A stretch of DNA of 28,206 nucleotides, taken from NCBI GenBank assembly GCA_964483805.1, contig CAZADH010000042.1:1-28206 (forward strand), read 5' to 3'. The DNA comes from CAZADH01 sp964483805 (lineage in GTDB: Bacteria; Muiribacteriota; Ozemobacteria; Ozemobacterales; Ozemobacteraceae). The stretch's first letter is position 1. Each line of letters opens with the position of its first letter. The position numbers and the translations under genes are program-made. Positions 7,641-16,406 of this stretch are shown here, one piece after another. The notes beneath the pieces are model-generated. The model was given only the letters and a program-made list of their open reading frames with translations, was not told the origin of the DNA and did not search any database.

Positions 7641-10067
7641 TCAGGGTTTCTCGACCACCGGTGCGCTCGCGGTTACCGTGAAGCTCTTGTCGAGCAGCGC
7701 ATGCTTGCCGTCATACAACGTAAGCTTCCACTCGCCCGGTTCGAGCGGCAGCTTGCCGGGGAAGGTGACGCGGGTGCGTGACCAGTCGGCCTTGACCAGG
7801 AAGTTCATCAACTCGCGGCGCCCGGTGGGGCCGACCCATTCGTAGCGGATCGTCGTGTCTTTGTTGTAGGCGACCCACTGGGTCCAGGCCGTCAGGTGCT
7901 GATTGGGGCTGATCGCCCCCAACTCCCGGAAATCCCCCGAACTGTCGGATACGCCGATGGCCAAGATCTTCGGGCCATAATCGGTGACGTCGGCAGGACG
8001 CAGCGAGCGAATCCCCGAGGCGATGTTGAACTCGGGCAGGCCGTTGACGTAGGCATCGTTGACCGAAATGTACCACTCGGCACACAGGCGGTCATAGAGG
8101 GGCAACCGGTCGGCGAAGCTGGCCGCGAGATTGTGCTGTTCGTTGGGATCGACGCTGAGATCGTAGAGTTCGCTCAACTTCTCGCCACATTTGCGTGCGA
8201 TGTATTTGTACTGACCGTCGCGGCACCCCCACAGTTCCGGGTGGGCATTCTTGTGGAAATACGCAATGCGTGGCGTGTAGCTGCCGAGCAGATCCTGGCC
8301 GCGCAACCGTGGCACCGTGGGGGTCAAGAGGTTGAGCAGGGTGGGGAGGAAATCCCCGCCGCTGCCGATGCGGTGCGACTTCACATGTTGGCGCAGGCGT
8401 TTGCGGTCGGCAACCATGAAGAATGTATGCACATTGTCTTCATACAGAAAGTTCTTGTGGATCAGGTTCTGTTTGTGATACTTGCCAAACGACTCGGCAT
8501 GATCGCCACAAACCACGATCAGCAGATCGTCACCGAAACCCCGCTGGTCGAGACCGTCGAGCAGGATCTCGATCGTCTTGTCGGTGAACGCGATCGAGTT
8601 GTAGTACTTCTCGAGATTGTCTTTGCCGGGGAACGGCACGGGGTACCCGTCGATCCAGGAGTAGGGGTGATGCGACGAGTGGGGCAGATACTCGAGCAGA
8701 ATCGGTTCGGTCGCGCCCTGCATCCGATCGAGCCATTGCAGCGCCACGCTTGCTACCGCGTCTTCGCTGCATCCCCACGAGTTGATCTTGTGTTCCTTCT
8801 TCCACGCTTCCGAGGCCAGGCCGGGGTGAAAATATTCGTCGTAGCCAAGGTCCTGATAGAGAATGTGCATGTTCTCGAACTCGAGATCGCCGGCCGCGAA
8901 AACCCCGGTTTTGTAGCCGAGACGCCGCAATTCCGAGGTCAGGGTCGGTTGCGTGAACTTGCTGATCAACTCGTCATACACGCTGCCCCAGGTGATGGTC
9001 AGGCCGCCGGTGATCATCGACAAATGCGCCCGCACGGTGCCCGGGAAAGTCGAATAGACCGTGTCGAGCACGACCGCGTGGTCGCTCAGTTTGTTCAGCA
9101 ACGGCGCATAGACTGGGCTGGGCCGGCCATCGACCAGCAGTTGCCGGGCCCCCGTTGATTCGAGGATGATCAGAAAGATGTTGGGTGGCCGCTGTCCGTG
9201 CCGGCGCAAGGCGGTGGCCGCCGCCGCGACCTGCCGGCTGACGCTGGCCGGTTCACTGAAGGACCCGTAACGCAATGTATTGATGTCAGCGATGCGTTCG
9301 CTGTCAGAGGCGGTTCCCGCTCGACGGCCGCCATCGGTGCGGCTGAACCCCGGGGGCGGCCCGGACCGTTCGGTGATGTCCGCAACCAACGTCAGCAGCG
9401 GATGGCGTTCGAGATTGGCAAAACTGTGCGCCCGGGCGATTACGCCGCTGGCGATGAAGTAGACGACCAGGAGGCCCGGCACCAGCAGTCGCCGCCAGTG
9501 CGGGTGACCCGCCGCGGGGGTTGTCGTGAACCCTGTTGACCCGCCGCCGCCCTCATCGGAATCGCTGTGGTAGGGCAACCGCCGGTAGAGCCAGACGTTC
9601 AGGCCGAGCCAGATCAGCAGATTGGCCCAGAACCATGGGCCGGCCTCGGCAAAGAAGGAACCCACGGCCGACTGCAGCTTTGAGCGACCCTCGGTGAACG
9701 AAAAGCGGAAGTGATCGCCGAAGATACCGAAAGCCACCTGATCGGCAACGAGGTAGAAACCGACGACGGCGTAGAGCGCGAGAAACAACAGACGCCCCAC
9801 GCGGTTCCAGCCGATCAACCCATAGATCAAGACGAGAATGGCCGCGCCCATCAGGTTTTCGAACTGGATGAACGGCCATTTGACCAGAAAGAGACCCGCG
9901 GCCATCGGTTCGAATCCGCCCGGATAGAGAAACAGGAAGTAACTCTCGAGCTGCAGCAGCGCGAGCAGGGCCCAGTGCCCGAGGAAGACGCTCCAGGCCG
10001 CATCGGCATCGGTGTTGGTGTCGACCGGGGTGGTGCGGGTCGAAGTCGCGGTGACATCCGCCGACAT
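7641..10067 (-). CDS. LTA synthase-like sulfatase-superfamily membrane protein
   Basis: An 808-residue protein with about five N-terminal membrane helices (within residues 28-210) followed by an extracytoplasmic alkaline-phosphatase/sulfatase fold (about 293-640). The metal-site residues follow the LtaS/phosphoethanolamine-transferase pattern: Glu303 in ILESTG, Thr344 in FPGTVRAH as the likely nucleophile 41 residues later, and GDHAESFG. The nucleophile is Thr, not the Cys/Ser of a CxPSR sulfatase, so phospho-group transfer from a lipid donor to an envelope glycan or lipid is more likely than sulfate ester hydrolysis (family-based inference). The C-terminal 110 residues (about 695-805) form a beta-rich domain resembling DUF2914, ending in GEWKLTLYDG and a final F-T-V strand. 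The start at 10067 has GGAG about 11 bases upstream. It diverges from the hydrolase gene across 248 bases. The donor and acceptor are unknown. Confidence 0.85.
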   Translation of the reverse strand: MSADVTATSTRTTPVDTNTDADAAWSVFLGHWALLALLQLESYFLFLYPGGFEPMAAGLFLVKWPFIQFENLMGAAILVLIYGLIGWNRVGRLLFLALYAVVGFYLVADQVAFGIFGDHFRFSFTEGRSKLQSAVGSFFAEAGPWFWANLLIWLGLNVWLYRRLPYHSDSDEGGGGSTGFTTTPAAGHPHWRRLLVPGLLVVYFIASGVIARAHSFANLERHPLLTLVADITERSGPPPGFSRTDGGRRAGTASDSERIADINTLRYGSFSEPASVSRQVAAAATALRRHGQRPPNIFLIILESTGARQLLVDGRPSPVYAPLLNKLSDHAVVLDTVYSTFPGTVRAHLSMITGGLTITWGSVYDELISKFTQPTLTSELRRLGYKTGVFAAGDLEFENMHILYQDLGYDEYFHPGLASEAWKKEHKINSWGCSEDAVASVALQWLDRMQGATEPILLEYLPHSSHHPYSWIDGYPVPFPGKDNLEKYYNSIAFTDKTIEILLDGLDQRGFGDDLLIVVCGDHAESFGKYHKQNLIHKNFLYEDNVHTFFMVADRKRLRQHVKSHRIGSGGDFLPTLLNLLTPTVPRLRGQDLLGSYTPRIAYFHKNAHPELWGCRDGQYKYIARKCGEKLSELYDLSVDPNEQHNLAASFADRLPLYDRLCAEWYISVNDAYVNGLPEFNIASGIRSLRPADVTDYGPKILAIGVSDSSGDFRELGAISPNQHLTAWTQWVAYNKDTTIRYEWVGPTGRRELMNFLVKADWSRTRVTFPGKLPLEPGEWKLTLYDGKHALLDKSFTVTASAPVVEKP

Positions 10068-10103
10068 TGCTGTGACTCCAGGAATTCACGAGAGTGTGGC
10101 ATC

Positions 10104-10132
10104 AGCTTACCGCCCGCCGACCGTTGTCGCAA
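10104..10132 (-). promoter_or_regulatory. candidate promoter of the sulfatase-fold gene
   Basis: On the minus strand, a -35 TTGCGA (10132-10127), a 17-base spacer and a -10 TAAGCT (10109-10104). The predicted start near 10097 leaves about a 30-base leader holding the GGAG ribosome site before the ATG at 10067. Confidence 0.4.
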
Positions 10133-10214
10133 CTTTTCTGTGCTTGGGGGCGCCCGCAGCCTGCTTCTGCTCCCTGACCGTGTTTGGCTCTGTCGGGTCC
10201 GGCTGTCATGGCAA

Positions 10215-10235
10215 ACCGGTTTTCGACGAACCGGT
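10215..10235. promoter_or_regulatory. operator-like inverted repeat in the divergent intergenic region
   Basis: Perfect 7-bp arms ACCGGTT (10215-10221) and AACCGGT (10229-10235) around a 7-base centre, two helical turns in total, lie directly upstream of the -35 region of the hydrolase promoter. There is no T-run. The position between divergent genes favours a regulator-binding site over a terminator. The regulator is unknown. Confidence 0.4.
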
Positions 10236-10240
10236 CGAAC

Positions 10241-10269
10241 TCTTGCTGCCCCGGCTTTTGCGGTATAAT
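10241..10269 (+). promoter_or_regulatory. promoter of the alpha/beta hydrolase gene
   Basis: A perfect -10 TATAAT (10264-10269) lies 46 bases before the ATG at 10316. The -35 is weak: TCTTGC at 17-base spacing, or TTGCTG at 15-base spacing. The dyad at 10215-10235 abuts it, so activation or repression through that site is plausible. Confidence 0.5.
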
Positions 10270-10315
10270 TCGCCAGGATTTGCCGGAACAGACCGATACT
10301 CGATGGGAGAAGGGC

Positions 10316-11215
10316 ATGACGAGAAAACCTGCGCTGGCCGTGGTGGCCCTGTTGTTGTTCACCCTCAGCGGTGGCGCGCTGAACTGGGCCGTCGGTCAGT
10401 TGATCCGGCGACCCGGCCACGGTTTTGCACCTTGCCCGGCCGATGCCGAAGCGACGGCCTTTGTTGCCACCAATACGCGTGGATTGAAGATCTGTGCCTG
10501 GTGGTGGCCCGGCAAAGCTGACGCCGGCGCGGTGTTGCTCTGTCACGGTCACAGTGTCGATCATGCGCGCATGGTCGATGTCATGCCGTTTTTGCGCCGC
10601 ACCGGCGTGTCGCTGCTTGCGCTCGATTTCAGTGCCCACGGGCGCAGCGAGGGGGAGTTCACCTCGGTTGGCCTGCTCGAGGCCGATGATATTGCGGCTG
10701 TATTGACGCAGGCTGAGAAGCTTGCCCTGCTGCCGGCGTCGATGCCATTGGCCGCCTTCGGCCGGTCGATGGGCGCCGCCACCCTGATCAACGGTGCGGC
10801 GAAACTGCCCCGCATCGGCGCGTTCATCCTCGAGTCGAGCTTTGCTGAGTTGCGTTCCATCGTCGGCCGCGATGCGGTGCGGGTGGCGGGCATACCCGAC
10901 GGTTGGCCGGTCGACCGCATTTTTGATATCGCCACCAGGTACACCGGTATCCAATACTGGACCAATCGGCCGATCGATGCGATCAAGGGCATCGGCAACC
11001 GGCCGCTGTTGCTCATTCATTGCGGGCGCGACGCCCGGGTCACCCGCGACGACTTCAACCGACTCGTCGCTGCTGCCGGTCACCCGCGCACCCTCGAGAT
11101 CGCCAGTGCCACGCACGTGCGTGGTTATCAAAGCGACCCGGCCGTCTTCGAACGGGCCTTCCTCGAAACACTGGTGATCGGCGGGATCATCGCCACCGCG
11201 GCCGCAGGGCTGTAA
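10316..11215 (+). CDS. alpha/beta hydrolase, membrane-anchored
   Basis: A 299-residue serine hydrolase of the alpha/beta fold. An N-terminal hydrophobic stretch (about residues 6-22) can act as an uncleaved anchor or signal. The oxyanion region HGHS lies at 77-80. The nucleophile elbow is GRSMG with Ser151, the acid is Asp239 in CGRDARV, and the base is His267 in ATHVRGY. The order and spacing fit the BAAT/YqjL-type or lysophospholipase-like hydrolases (general family only). The start at 10316 is chosen because GGGAGAAGGG lies just upstream, downstream of a TATAAT; the longer in-frame start at 10184 lies before that promoter. It converges on the M48 gene with a 46-base gap that shows no clear terminator. 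The substrate cannot be told from the sequence. Confidence 0.85.
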   Translation: MTRKPALAVVALLLFTLSGGALNWAVGQLIRRPGHGFAPCPADAEATAFVATNTRGLKICAWWWPGKADAGAVLLCHGHSVDHARMVDVMPFLRRTGVSLLALDFSAHGRSEGEFTSVGLLEADDIAAVLTQAEKLALLPASMPLAAFGRSMGAATLINGAAKLPRIGAFILESSFAELRSIVGRDAVRVAGIPDGWPVDRIFDIATRYTGIQYWTNRPIDAIKGIGNRPLLLIHCGRDARVTRDDFNRLVAAAGHPRTLEIASATHVRGYQSDPAVFERAFLETLVIGGIIATAAAGL

Positions 11216-11261
11216 ACGGCCGGCCAATTGCGTGCTGGCGGCGGTCCTTCGACGCAGCGCG

Positions 11262-12248
11262 TTACTGCCAGACCCGCGTTTCGTCCGCCAGCGCGAGCTG
11301 CCGCCGCGTCTGACGTTTCTTCAGGTTCTCGCGCCCAACGTAGAATGTCTGGCTGGCCAGGCGGCTCTGCTGGTCGTTGAGGACTTTGCGAAAAGCCTTG
11401 ATGCGTTCGGCCGTCGGCGGGTGCGAACGCAGATACGAACCGGGGGCCGAGACGATGACGCGGGCGATCTCGCTGGCCGGTGACTTCGCTTCGCGCGGTT
11501 CTTTTTCGATGGCGGCAAACCGGTCTGACATGCGGGCCATGATGCGCAGGCCGGCCTCCGGATCGTAGCCGGCCGTCGTCGCCAACGCCCATCCCTGCGC
11601 ATCGGCGTCGAACTCCTGAAACTGGCGATAGCCCTGGGTGACAATGCGATGCACCAATACGCCCATGGTGCCCAGGCTCTTAACGAGAACGAATCGCACG
11701 CCGCTCAGCAGGTCGTGGGGTGACGTGCCCGCGATCTTCTTCACCATCAACTCATGCTGAAACAACTCGATGCAGTGGCGCAGATCGACGTGGGCGATCT
11801 CGTGCCCGACGATCATCGCCAGCTCAGATTCCGACTCGGCGAAGTTGATCAACCCGCGCAGCACGAAAATCTGCCCGCCCGGCAACGCGAACGCGTTGAT
11901 GTCGGGCGAATCGACGACGTGAAACGTGTATTTGATGCCGGGGCGGCGCACGTGCGCGGCCAATGTCTGACCGAGGTTGTCGACATAACTCGCCAGTTCG
12001 GCCGGCGGCGCGCTGCCCCACCACAATCCGGCCCGCCCGGCGATCTCGTCGCCGAGCTTCATCTCTTCGGCATCGGACACGCGGGTCAGGCCGAAGCCGA
12101 TGCGGTCGACGTCGCGCTGGGCGTCGGTGGCTACCTGCAATACAGCGTCAAGACCCACCTTGCCCTTCGATTTCTCGCCCATCATGACCAGGGCCCCGCC
12201 GCCGACCAACAAGGCCAGGATGACGAAAAAACCGAGTCGTTTCTTCAT
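11262..12248 (-). CDS. M48-family metalloprotease
   Basis: A 328-residue zinc endopeptidase of family M48 (Ste24/HtpX/BepA group). One N-terminal hydrophobic segment (about residues 5-23) exports or anchors it. The zinc site is HEIAH at 149-153, with the downstream Glu212 in QEFDADAQGWAL, where Asp216 completes the ExxxD pattern. The segment NAFALPGGQIFVLRGL before the zinc helix is the usual M48 signature. There are no further transmembrane helices, so a periplasmic chaperone-protease of the BepA/LoiP kind is more likely than a HtpX-type integral protease. Its ATG overlaps the stop of the DUF2339 gene in an ATGA (12245-12248), so the two are probably translated in a coupled way from one mRNA. 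Confidence 0.92.
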   Translation of the reverse strand: MKKRLGFFVILALLVGGGALVMMGEKSKGKVGLDAVLQVATDAQRDVDRIGFGLTRVSDAEEMKLGDEIAGRAGLWWGSAPPAELASYVDNLGQTLAAHVRRPGIKYTFHVVDSPDINAFALPGGQIFVLRGLINFAESESELAMIVGHEIAHVDLRHCIELFQHELMVKKIAGTSPHDLLSGVRFVLVKSLGTMGVLVHRIVTQGYRQFQEFDADAQGWALATTAGYDPEAGLRIMARMSDRFAAIEKEPREAKSPASEIARVIVSAPGSYLRSHPPTAERIKAFRKVLNDQQSRLASQTFYVGRENLKKRQTRRQLALADETRVWQ

Positions 12249-15200
12249 AGGTATTTCTTCAACTCTTCACGGTAGCGCGAGTAGAACCACGATACGCCGA
12301 TCAACAGCGCACCGAGCAGACAGAACGAGATGATGCGGAAGGGCACTTCCATGTGGCGCAGGTCGAGCAGCATCAGTTTCACGATACAACCGAGCAGCAG
12401 GAAGATGCCGGCGTAGCGCAGCGTGCGATCGCGCAAGGGGAACCCGGTGATCATCAGCACCACGCCCTCGACACCCCAGGCCACCGTCAGCATGCCGCCC
12501 GACACCTCGTAGAAGATCAGCAAGGTGAGCAATACAGTAGCAAGCACACACCACACCGGTCGCGCCAGGTGATCGACCTGCCCGAGGCCCGGGTCATCGG
12601 CGTAGGCGGCGGCCTCGTCTTGCGGTCGGGGCAGCATGAACTGGGCGACAAACAGCGCGGCGATGACGAACACCCCCGTGGCGATGCGTCCGTAGGCATC
12701 GCTGACCATCGGCATGGTTTCGGGCGCGGCGAAGTTCGTGCTCCAACAACGCAGGAAGGTGGCCGCGGTCAGGGCATACCCCTGCCAACGCAGGTCGGGA
12801 ATGCGGAACCGCCGGCCCAGGCCGATGATCACCGCCAACAGGATCGACCAGCCGACGGCGACCGTCATCACGCCCATCTCGAAGCGCACGAGCGCCGCGA
12901 CCAGAATCGGGGCCGGATACAGATAGATGCGGGTCATCCACCGCTCCCCCTCTTCGATGATGCCCTCGCGCGCATCGTCGAGCAGGCGTGTCCAGGCGTA
13001 GATGAACATGGCGGCCATCGGCACCACTGTCAATACACGGTGTGACAAACCGAACGACTGCCCCTCGAGGGCGAAGTTGGCGATCGGCAATCGGATGAAG
13101 GCGAGGGCTGCGGCGATGTGCCCCTGGAAACGCAGGAAGCGATCGTGGGCCACCGAACCCAGTTCGTGCAGCGCCAGCGCCACCACGCCCCAGCCAATCG
13201 CCACCACCGGCATCGGCAACACGCGCCACAGAAACGCCAGCAGACAGGCGGTCGCCGCCGCGCTCGTCGTGTCGCGGACCGACCCGAGTTCGAATTCGTC
13301 GAGACCCGCGGGCGGCAAGCGGTAGTACCGCAGCGACCACAATCCGCACAGCACCGCCGACAGGCCCAGGCCCAGGTAGGGCTCGTATGGCGACGGTCCG
13401 GAGTCGCGCAAGACGCCGGTGATGCCCAAGGCGCCGAGCGCGCTGATCCCGACGACGTAGGCCTGACCGCGGAACTCCTTGCGATTGGCCCGGGCCCCGA
13501 TCTCGAGCAGGATCAACGCCTGCACCAACCACCCGGTGCCGATGTACGGCTTGGGCAGTTCGCAACCGATCACAGCGAACAGCAGCGCCGACGCCGTGAT
13601 GCTATACATGCAACCGAATTGCCAGTCTTGCGATGAACCCTGCTCACGCCGGAAGAAAGCGCGGTTGCCGTAGCCGACGAGCGCGACCAACAACGCCCCC
13701 GGCGTGAAACGCCAGACGGTCAGCCCGAACGCCTCGCGGGTGGTGCGATCACTCCAATCGTAGAACGCGCGCAAGGCGGCAATCTCGAAGACAAAGACGC
13801 CCAGGGCGCGCAGATACGGCTGTTCGAGCCGGACGCCCGCGAGAAACAGCATTTCGGCGCTGACCAACAACGCCAACACCACGCGCGCGCCGCCGAACCA
13901 CAGCAGCAACGACGGTACCAGGAGCAATACACACACGCTGATCGCGCCCTCGTAACCACCGCGTATTGCTCGTTCCATTGGCTCGTCTTTGTCGGTGAAG
14001 GTTGCGGGCGCACGCAACCAGGCGCGAATGAAGCTGCTGACCAGATAGGCCGCCGCCGTGGTCGCCAGGAAATGCGGCAACGCCAGCGGATCGCCGGATG
14101 GCTTGTGCATCAGGACCGTGCCGACGAAACCGATGGCGTTCATCGGGAACAAGCTGCGCGCCAGCGTTCCCTGATCGGGCCGCTTTGCCACGCAGATGAG
14201 ATCGTAGATCTCGAACATGAGCCAGTAGGTCGCCAGCACCATTTTCGAGTTGATGATCGGGTCGGTCAACGGCGTGCGCCAGGCGACCTCGCCCAGGCAC
14301 AAAACGTAGGATCCATAGGTGAAGGCCACGCCGCCGACCATGATGCGGTCCCATTTGTAACGGTACGCAACAAACAGCATCGACGCGATCAGCGGGATCG
14401 ACGCAACCAGCGAAAAGTCGGTGCGGGGGCTGATCAGCAGCGTGACGAAACCTATGAAATAGGCCAGTGCGGTGATCGCCTCCGACCCCGTGGTCACCGC
14501 ATGCGCAATCATGCCGCCGGCAACCGTGAACAACAGCACCATCGCCGTGGCCGGACTTTCAATCAGGCGCGACGAGGGGACCGCATGCATCGCGTAGGTC
14601 GTGTAGTAGATCGCGGCCCAGCCGGCGCCGACGAGGCCGCGCGCAAAAATGAGGAACTTCGAGCGCTTCTCAGCCATGAACCCGGCCAAAAGCAGGACGC
14701 CCCCGAGGGCGTAACCCAGCGCTACTCGGCCGCCGGGGCCGATCTTGTCGTAGCTGTAGTTCAGAAAGAGTGCCACGCCGATCACCAGGATCAACGCGCC
14801 GATCTTGTTCAGCAGGCTGCCGCCGATGATGGTTTCCCACTCTTCGCCGGCAAACTGGGCCTGCAATTGCTCGATCCAACCCGGCTCGGGCGGCGGTGGC
14901 GGTGGTGCGGGCGCCTCCTCGGCGCGTTTGCGCCGTCGCGGTACCCGAACCGGAGGTTCGCCAACCGTCGCGCCGGTGATGTCGGGCGTCTCGATGAGTG
15001 GATTGCCGCACCGCGCGCACTCGGTGGCATCGCGGGCGACTTCGGCGTCGCACCGTGGACAGGCGAACGTGCCGGTGCCGGTGACATCAGGCGTCGTGGT
15101 CGTCGGTTCCGGTGCCGTCGTCGGCTCGGCTGCACGGGGCGTCGAAGGGGAGGTGATCGCGGCAGCCACCGAGATGTAGCCGCAAATACACCGGTTGCTG

Positions 15201-15637
15201 CCCGGTTCGAGCGCGAGATCGCACATCGGGCAGTGCTCGGGTGCTGGCGTCGCGACCGGGGTGGTTGCCGGTGCGGATTCGTCGGCGGGGGTGCCCGTCG
15301 GTGCCGCCATCGCCGAGGTGGGTTGTGTCCGCGCCGCCGTGCGCGAGACCTGGGCTGCTGCGTCGGTTGCCGGGGCGGGCTCGGCGACCGGCGTCGCCGA
15401 CGGATCTGCAGGGGTCGGCAGATTCTCGGCCAGCCAGGCCTGCAACGATTCGATGGCGTCTTCGAGTCCCTGCAACCGTTCGTTGACCCGCTTGATGTGC
15501 CGTCCCAGTGCAGCGGCTTGCGCGTCACGATCCTGTTCGAGGTCCCGGATGCGGGCGCGGGCGGAAGCGACGCCGGCGATCAGGGCGACGAACACGGTGA
15601 AAAAACCGCCAACAAACAACAGGATCACGAGTTCCAT
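12245..15637 (-). CDS. DUF2339 multi-pass membrane protein with two zinc ribbons
   Basis: A 1130-residue protein of the DUF2339 family, role unknown. Order: an N-terminal helix (residues 3-24), a coiled coil (about 27-72), an Ala/Pro/Thr-rich linker, and a first zinc ribbon (Cys136, 139, 150, 152). Then come a second linker, a second zinc ribbon (Cys193, 196, 207, 210), a basic and polyproline stretch (about 231-253), the family's conserved entry segment (IIGGSLLNKIGALILVIG, about 270-287), and more than twenty membrane helices to the C-terminus. The start has AAGGAA close upstream. The soluble N-terminal part probably lies in the cytoplasm and may bind a partner or nucleic acid (inference). 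Downstream coupling to the M48 protease suggests a shared role in membrane or envelope homeostasis. The ribosome site lies about 70 bases after the hairpin at 15708-15732. Confidence 0.9.
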   Translation of the reverse strand: MELVILLFVGGFFTVFVALIAGVASARARIRDLEQDRDAQAAALGRHIKRVNERLQGLEDAIESLQAWLAENLPTPADPSATPVAEPAPATDAAAQVSRTAARTQPTSAMAAPTGTPADESAPATTPVATPAPEHCPMCDLALEPGSNRCICGYISVAAAITSPSTPRAAEPTTAPEPTTTTPDVTGTGTFACPRCDAEVARDATECARCGNPLIETPDITGATVGEPPVRVPRRRKRAEEAPAPPPPPPEPGWIEQLQAQFAGEEWETIIGGSLLNKIGALILVIGVALFLNYSYDKIGPGGRVALGYALGGVLLLAGFMAEKRSKFLIFARGLVGAGWAAIYYTTYAMHAVPSSRLIESPATAMVLLFTVAGGMIAHAVTTGSEAITALAYFIGFVTLLISPRTDFSLVASIPLIASMLFVAYRYKWDRIMVGGVAFTYGSYVLCLGEVAWRTPLTDPIINSKMVLATYWLMFEIYDLICVAKRPDQGTLARSLFPMNAIGFVGTVLMHKPSGDPLALPHFLATTAAAYLVSSFIRAWLRAPATFTDKDEPMERAIRGGYEGAISVCVLLLVPSLLLWFGGARVVLALLVSAEMLFLAGVRLEQPYLRALGVFVFEIAALRAFYDWSDRTTREAFGLTVWRFTPGALLVALVGYGNRAFFRREQGSSQDWQFGCMYSITASALLFAVIGCELPKPYIGTGWLVQALILLEIGARANRKEFRGQAYVVGISALGALGITGVLRDSGPSPYEPYLGLGLSAVLCGLWSLRYYRLPPAGLDEFELGSVRDTTSAAATACLLAFLWRVLPMPVVAIGWGVVALALHELGSVAHDRFLRFQGHIAAALAFIRLPIANFALEGQSFGLSHRVLTVVPMAAMFIYAWTRLLDDAREGIIEEGERWMTRIYLYPAPILVAALVRFEMGVMTVAVGWSILLAVIIGLGRRFRIPDLRWQGYALTAATFLRCWSTNFAAPETMPMVSDAYGRIATGVFVIAALFVAQFMLPRPQDEAAAYADDPGLGQVDHLARPVWCVLATVLLTLLIFYEVSGGMLTVAWGVEGVVLMITGFPLRDRTLRYAGIFLLLGCIVKLMLLDLRHMEVPFRIISFCLLGALLIGVSWFYSRYREELKKYL

Positions 15638-15707
15638 GGTTGTTCCTTCTGCCTGATTCTAGGGTGTGGGCGATGGGCAACCGTCCAAACAACCGCCCAC
15701 AACGAAA

Positions 15708-15732
15708 CACCGCCGCGCTGAAGGCGGCGGTG
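15708..15732 (-). terminator. hairpin after the S24 gene, possible terminator
   Basis: A 9-bp perfect GC stem, CACCGCCGC (15708-15716) with GCGGCGGTG (15724-15732), encloses a 7-base loop. On the minus strand it is followed by TTTCGTT, a weak T-rich tail, 78 bases after the S24 stop codon. It may end S24 transcription or act as a partial attenuator before the DUF2339 gene. Just upstream on that strand is an AT-rich patch (15740-15757) that could hold a promoter for DUF2339, but I cannot place clear boxes. Confidence 0.45.
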
Positions 15733-15809
15733 AGAACGTAAATACGAAATATGTCTTGGCGCGTCCAGGATCGCGGGCGACCGGTTTGCTCCGGGAGGGC
15801 ACGTGCCGC

Positions 15810-16295
15810 TCAGCGGTAACGCCGCGAGACCATGATGACCACGCCGACGATCTCAACCTCTTTGGGGTCGGCGAGAATCGGCTCATACGCCGGGTTCACC
15901 GGTTGCAGGATCATGCGATCGTCGCGCAGGAACAGCCGTTTGAGCGTGACCTCGCCATCGACGCGGGCCACCACCAGATCGCTGTTGCGGGCCTCGCGGT
16001 CCTGGCAGACGACCACATCGTCGCCTGGCAGAATCTCGGGACTCATGCTGTCGCCCTTGACGCGCAGTCCGAAGGTGCGCCGGCCGGCGATCAGTCGCGA
16101 CGGCACCACGATCTGGCCGACGTTGTCGTCCTGGATCGCCTCGATTGGCAGGCCGGCGGGCACCTCACCGACGACCGCCAGCATCGACCAGCCGAACGGC
16201 AACTCGGGGGGCACTCCCTCGTCGGCATCGTAGTCAGGCATGGGAGTCAACGTCAGTCCGCGGCCGATTTCCCGAATCGAGGTGATGTGCGTCAT
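15810..16295 (-). CDS. LexA/UmuD-like S24 autopeptidase without a helix-turn-helix domain
   Basis: A 161-residue protein with the complete S24 self-cleavage apparatus: a scissile Ala47-Gly48 (VPAGLP), Ser83 in GDSMSP and Lys119 in GEVTLKRL. The Ala-Gly to Ser and Ser to Lys spacings are 36 each, close to LexA and UmuD. Only 46 residues precede the cleavage site, with no winged-helix sequence, where LexA has about 84. It is therefore either UmuD-like or a free-standing cleavable switch. No umuC or other Y-family polymerase gene is in the window. The start at 16295 has AAGGAG upstream and lies downstream of a good promoter (16378-16406). The frame is open to 16433, but that start would precede the promoter, and even the extension lacks a helix-turn-helix. 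Expected behaviour, by analogy, is RecA-stimulated self-cleavage; recA is 3.2 kb away. Confidence 0.85.
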   Translation of the reverse strand: MTHITSIREIGRGLTLTPMPDYDADEGVPPELPFGWSMLAVVGEVPAGLPIEAIQDDNVGQIVVPSRLIAGRRTFGLRVKGDSMSPEILPGDDVVVCQDREARNSDLVVARVDGEVTLKRLFLRDDRMILQPVNPAYEPILADPKEVEIVGVVIMVSRRYR

Positions 16296-16377
16296 CGTGC
16301 GCTCCTTCGTAGGGCGGTTGCTGATTGTGGCCGCGGGGCACGCCGTCCATCGCGGCTCGGGTTTGCTTGCTGGCATC

Positions 16378-16406
16378 ATTGTACCGGGGTCTGTGGCGGC
16401 CGGCAA
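16378..16406 (-). promoter_or_regulatory. promoter of the S24 gene
   Basis: On the minus strand, a -35 TTGCCG (16406-16401), a 17-base spacer and a -10 TACAAT (16383-16378). Predicted start is near 16371, giving a 75-base leader. It supports the ATG at 16295 as the true start. Confidence 0.55.

Noticed and set aside
11216..11261. A terminator between the convergent hydrolase and M48 genes
   Set aside because: The only feature is a short GGCCGGCC palindrome with no loop or T-run.
14072..15721. A 549-codon plus-strand open frame opposite the DUF2339 gene
   Set aside because: Arg/Gly/His-rich composition without domains; the opposite strand encodes zinc ribbons and membrane helices.
15740..15757. 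AT-rich patch before the DUF2339 gene as a defined promoter
   Set aside because: Several TATTT-like boxes overlap, but none has a TTG-type -35 at 16-18 bases, so it is noted only as a possibility under the nearby hairpin.
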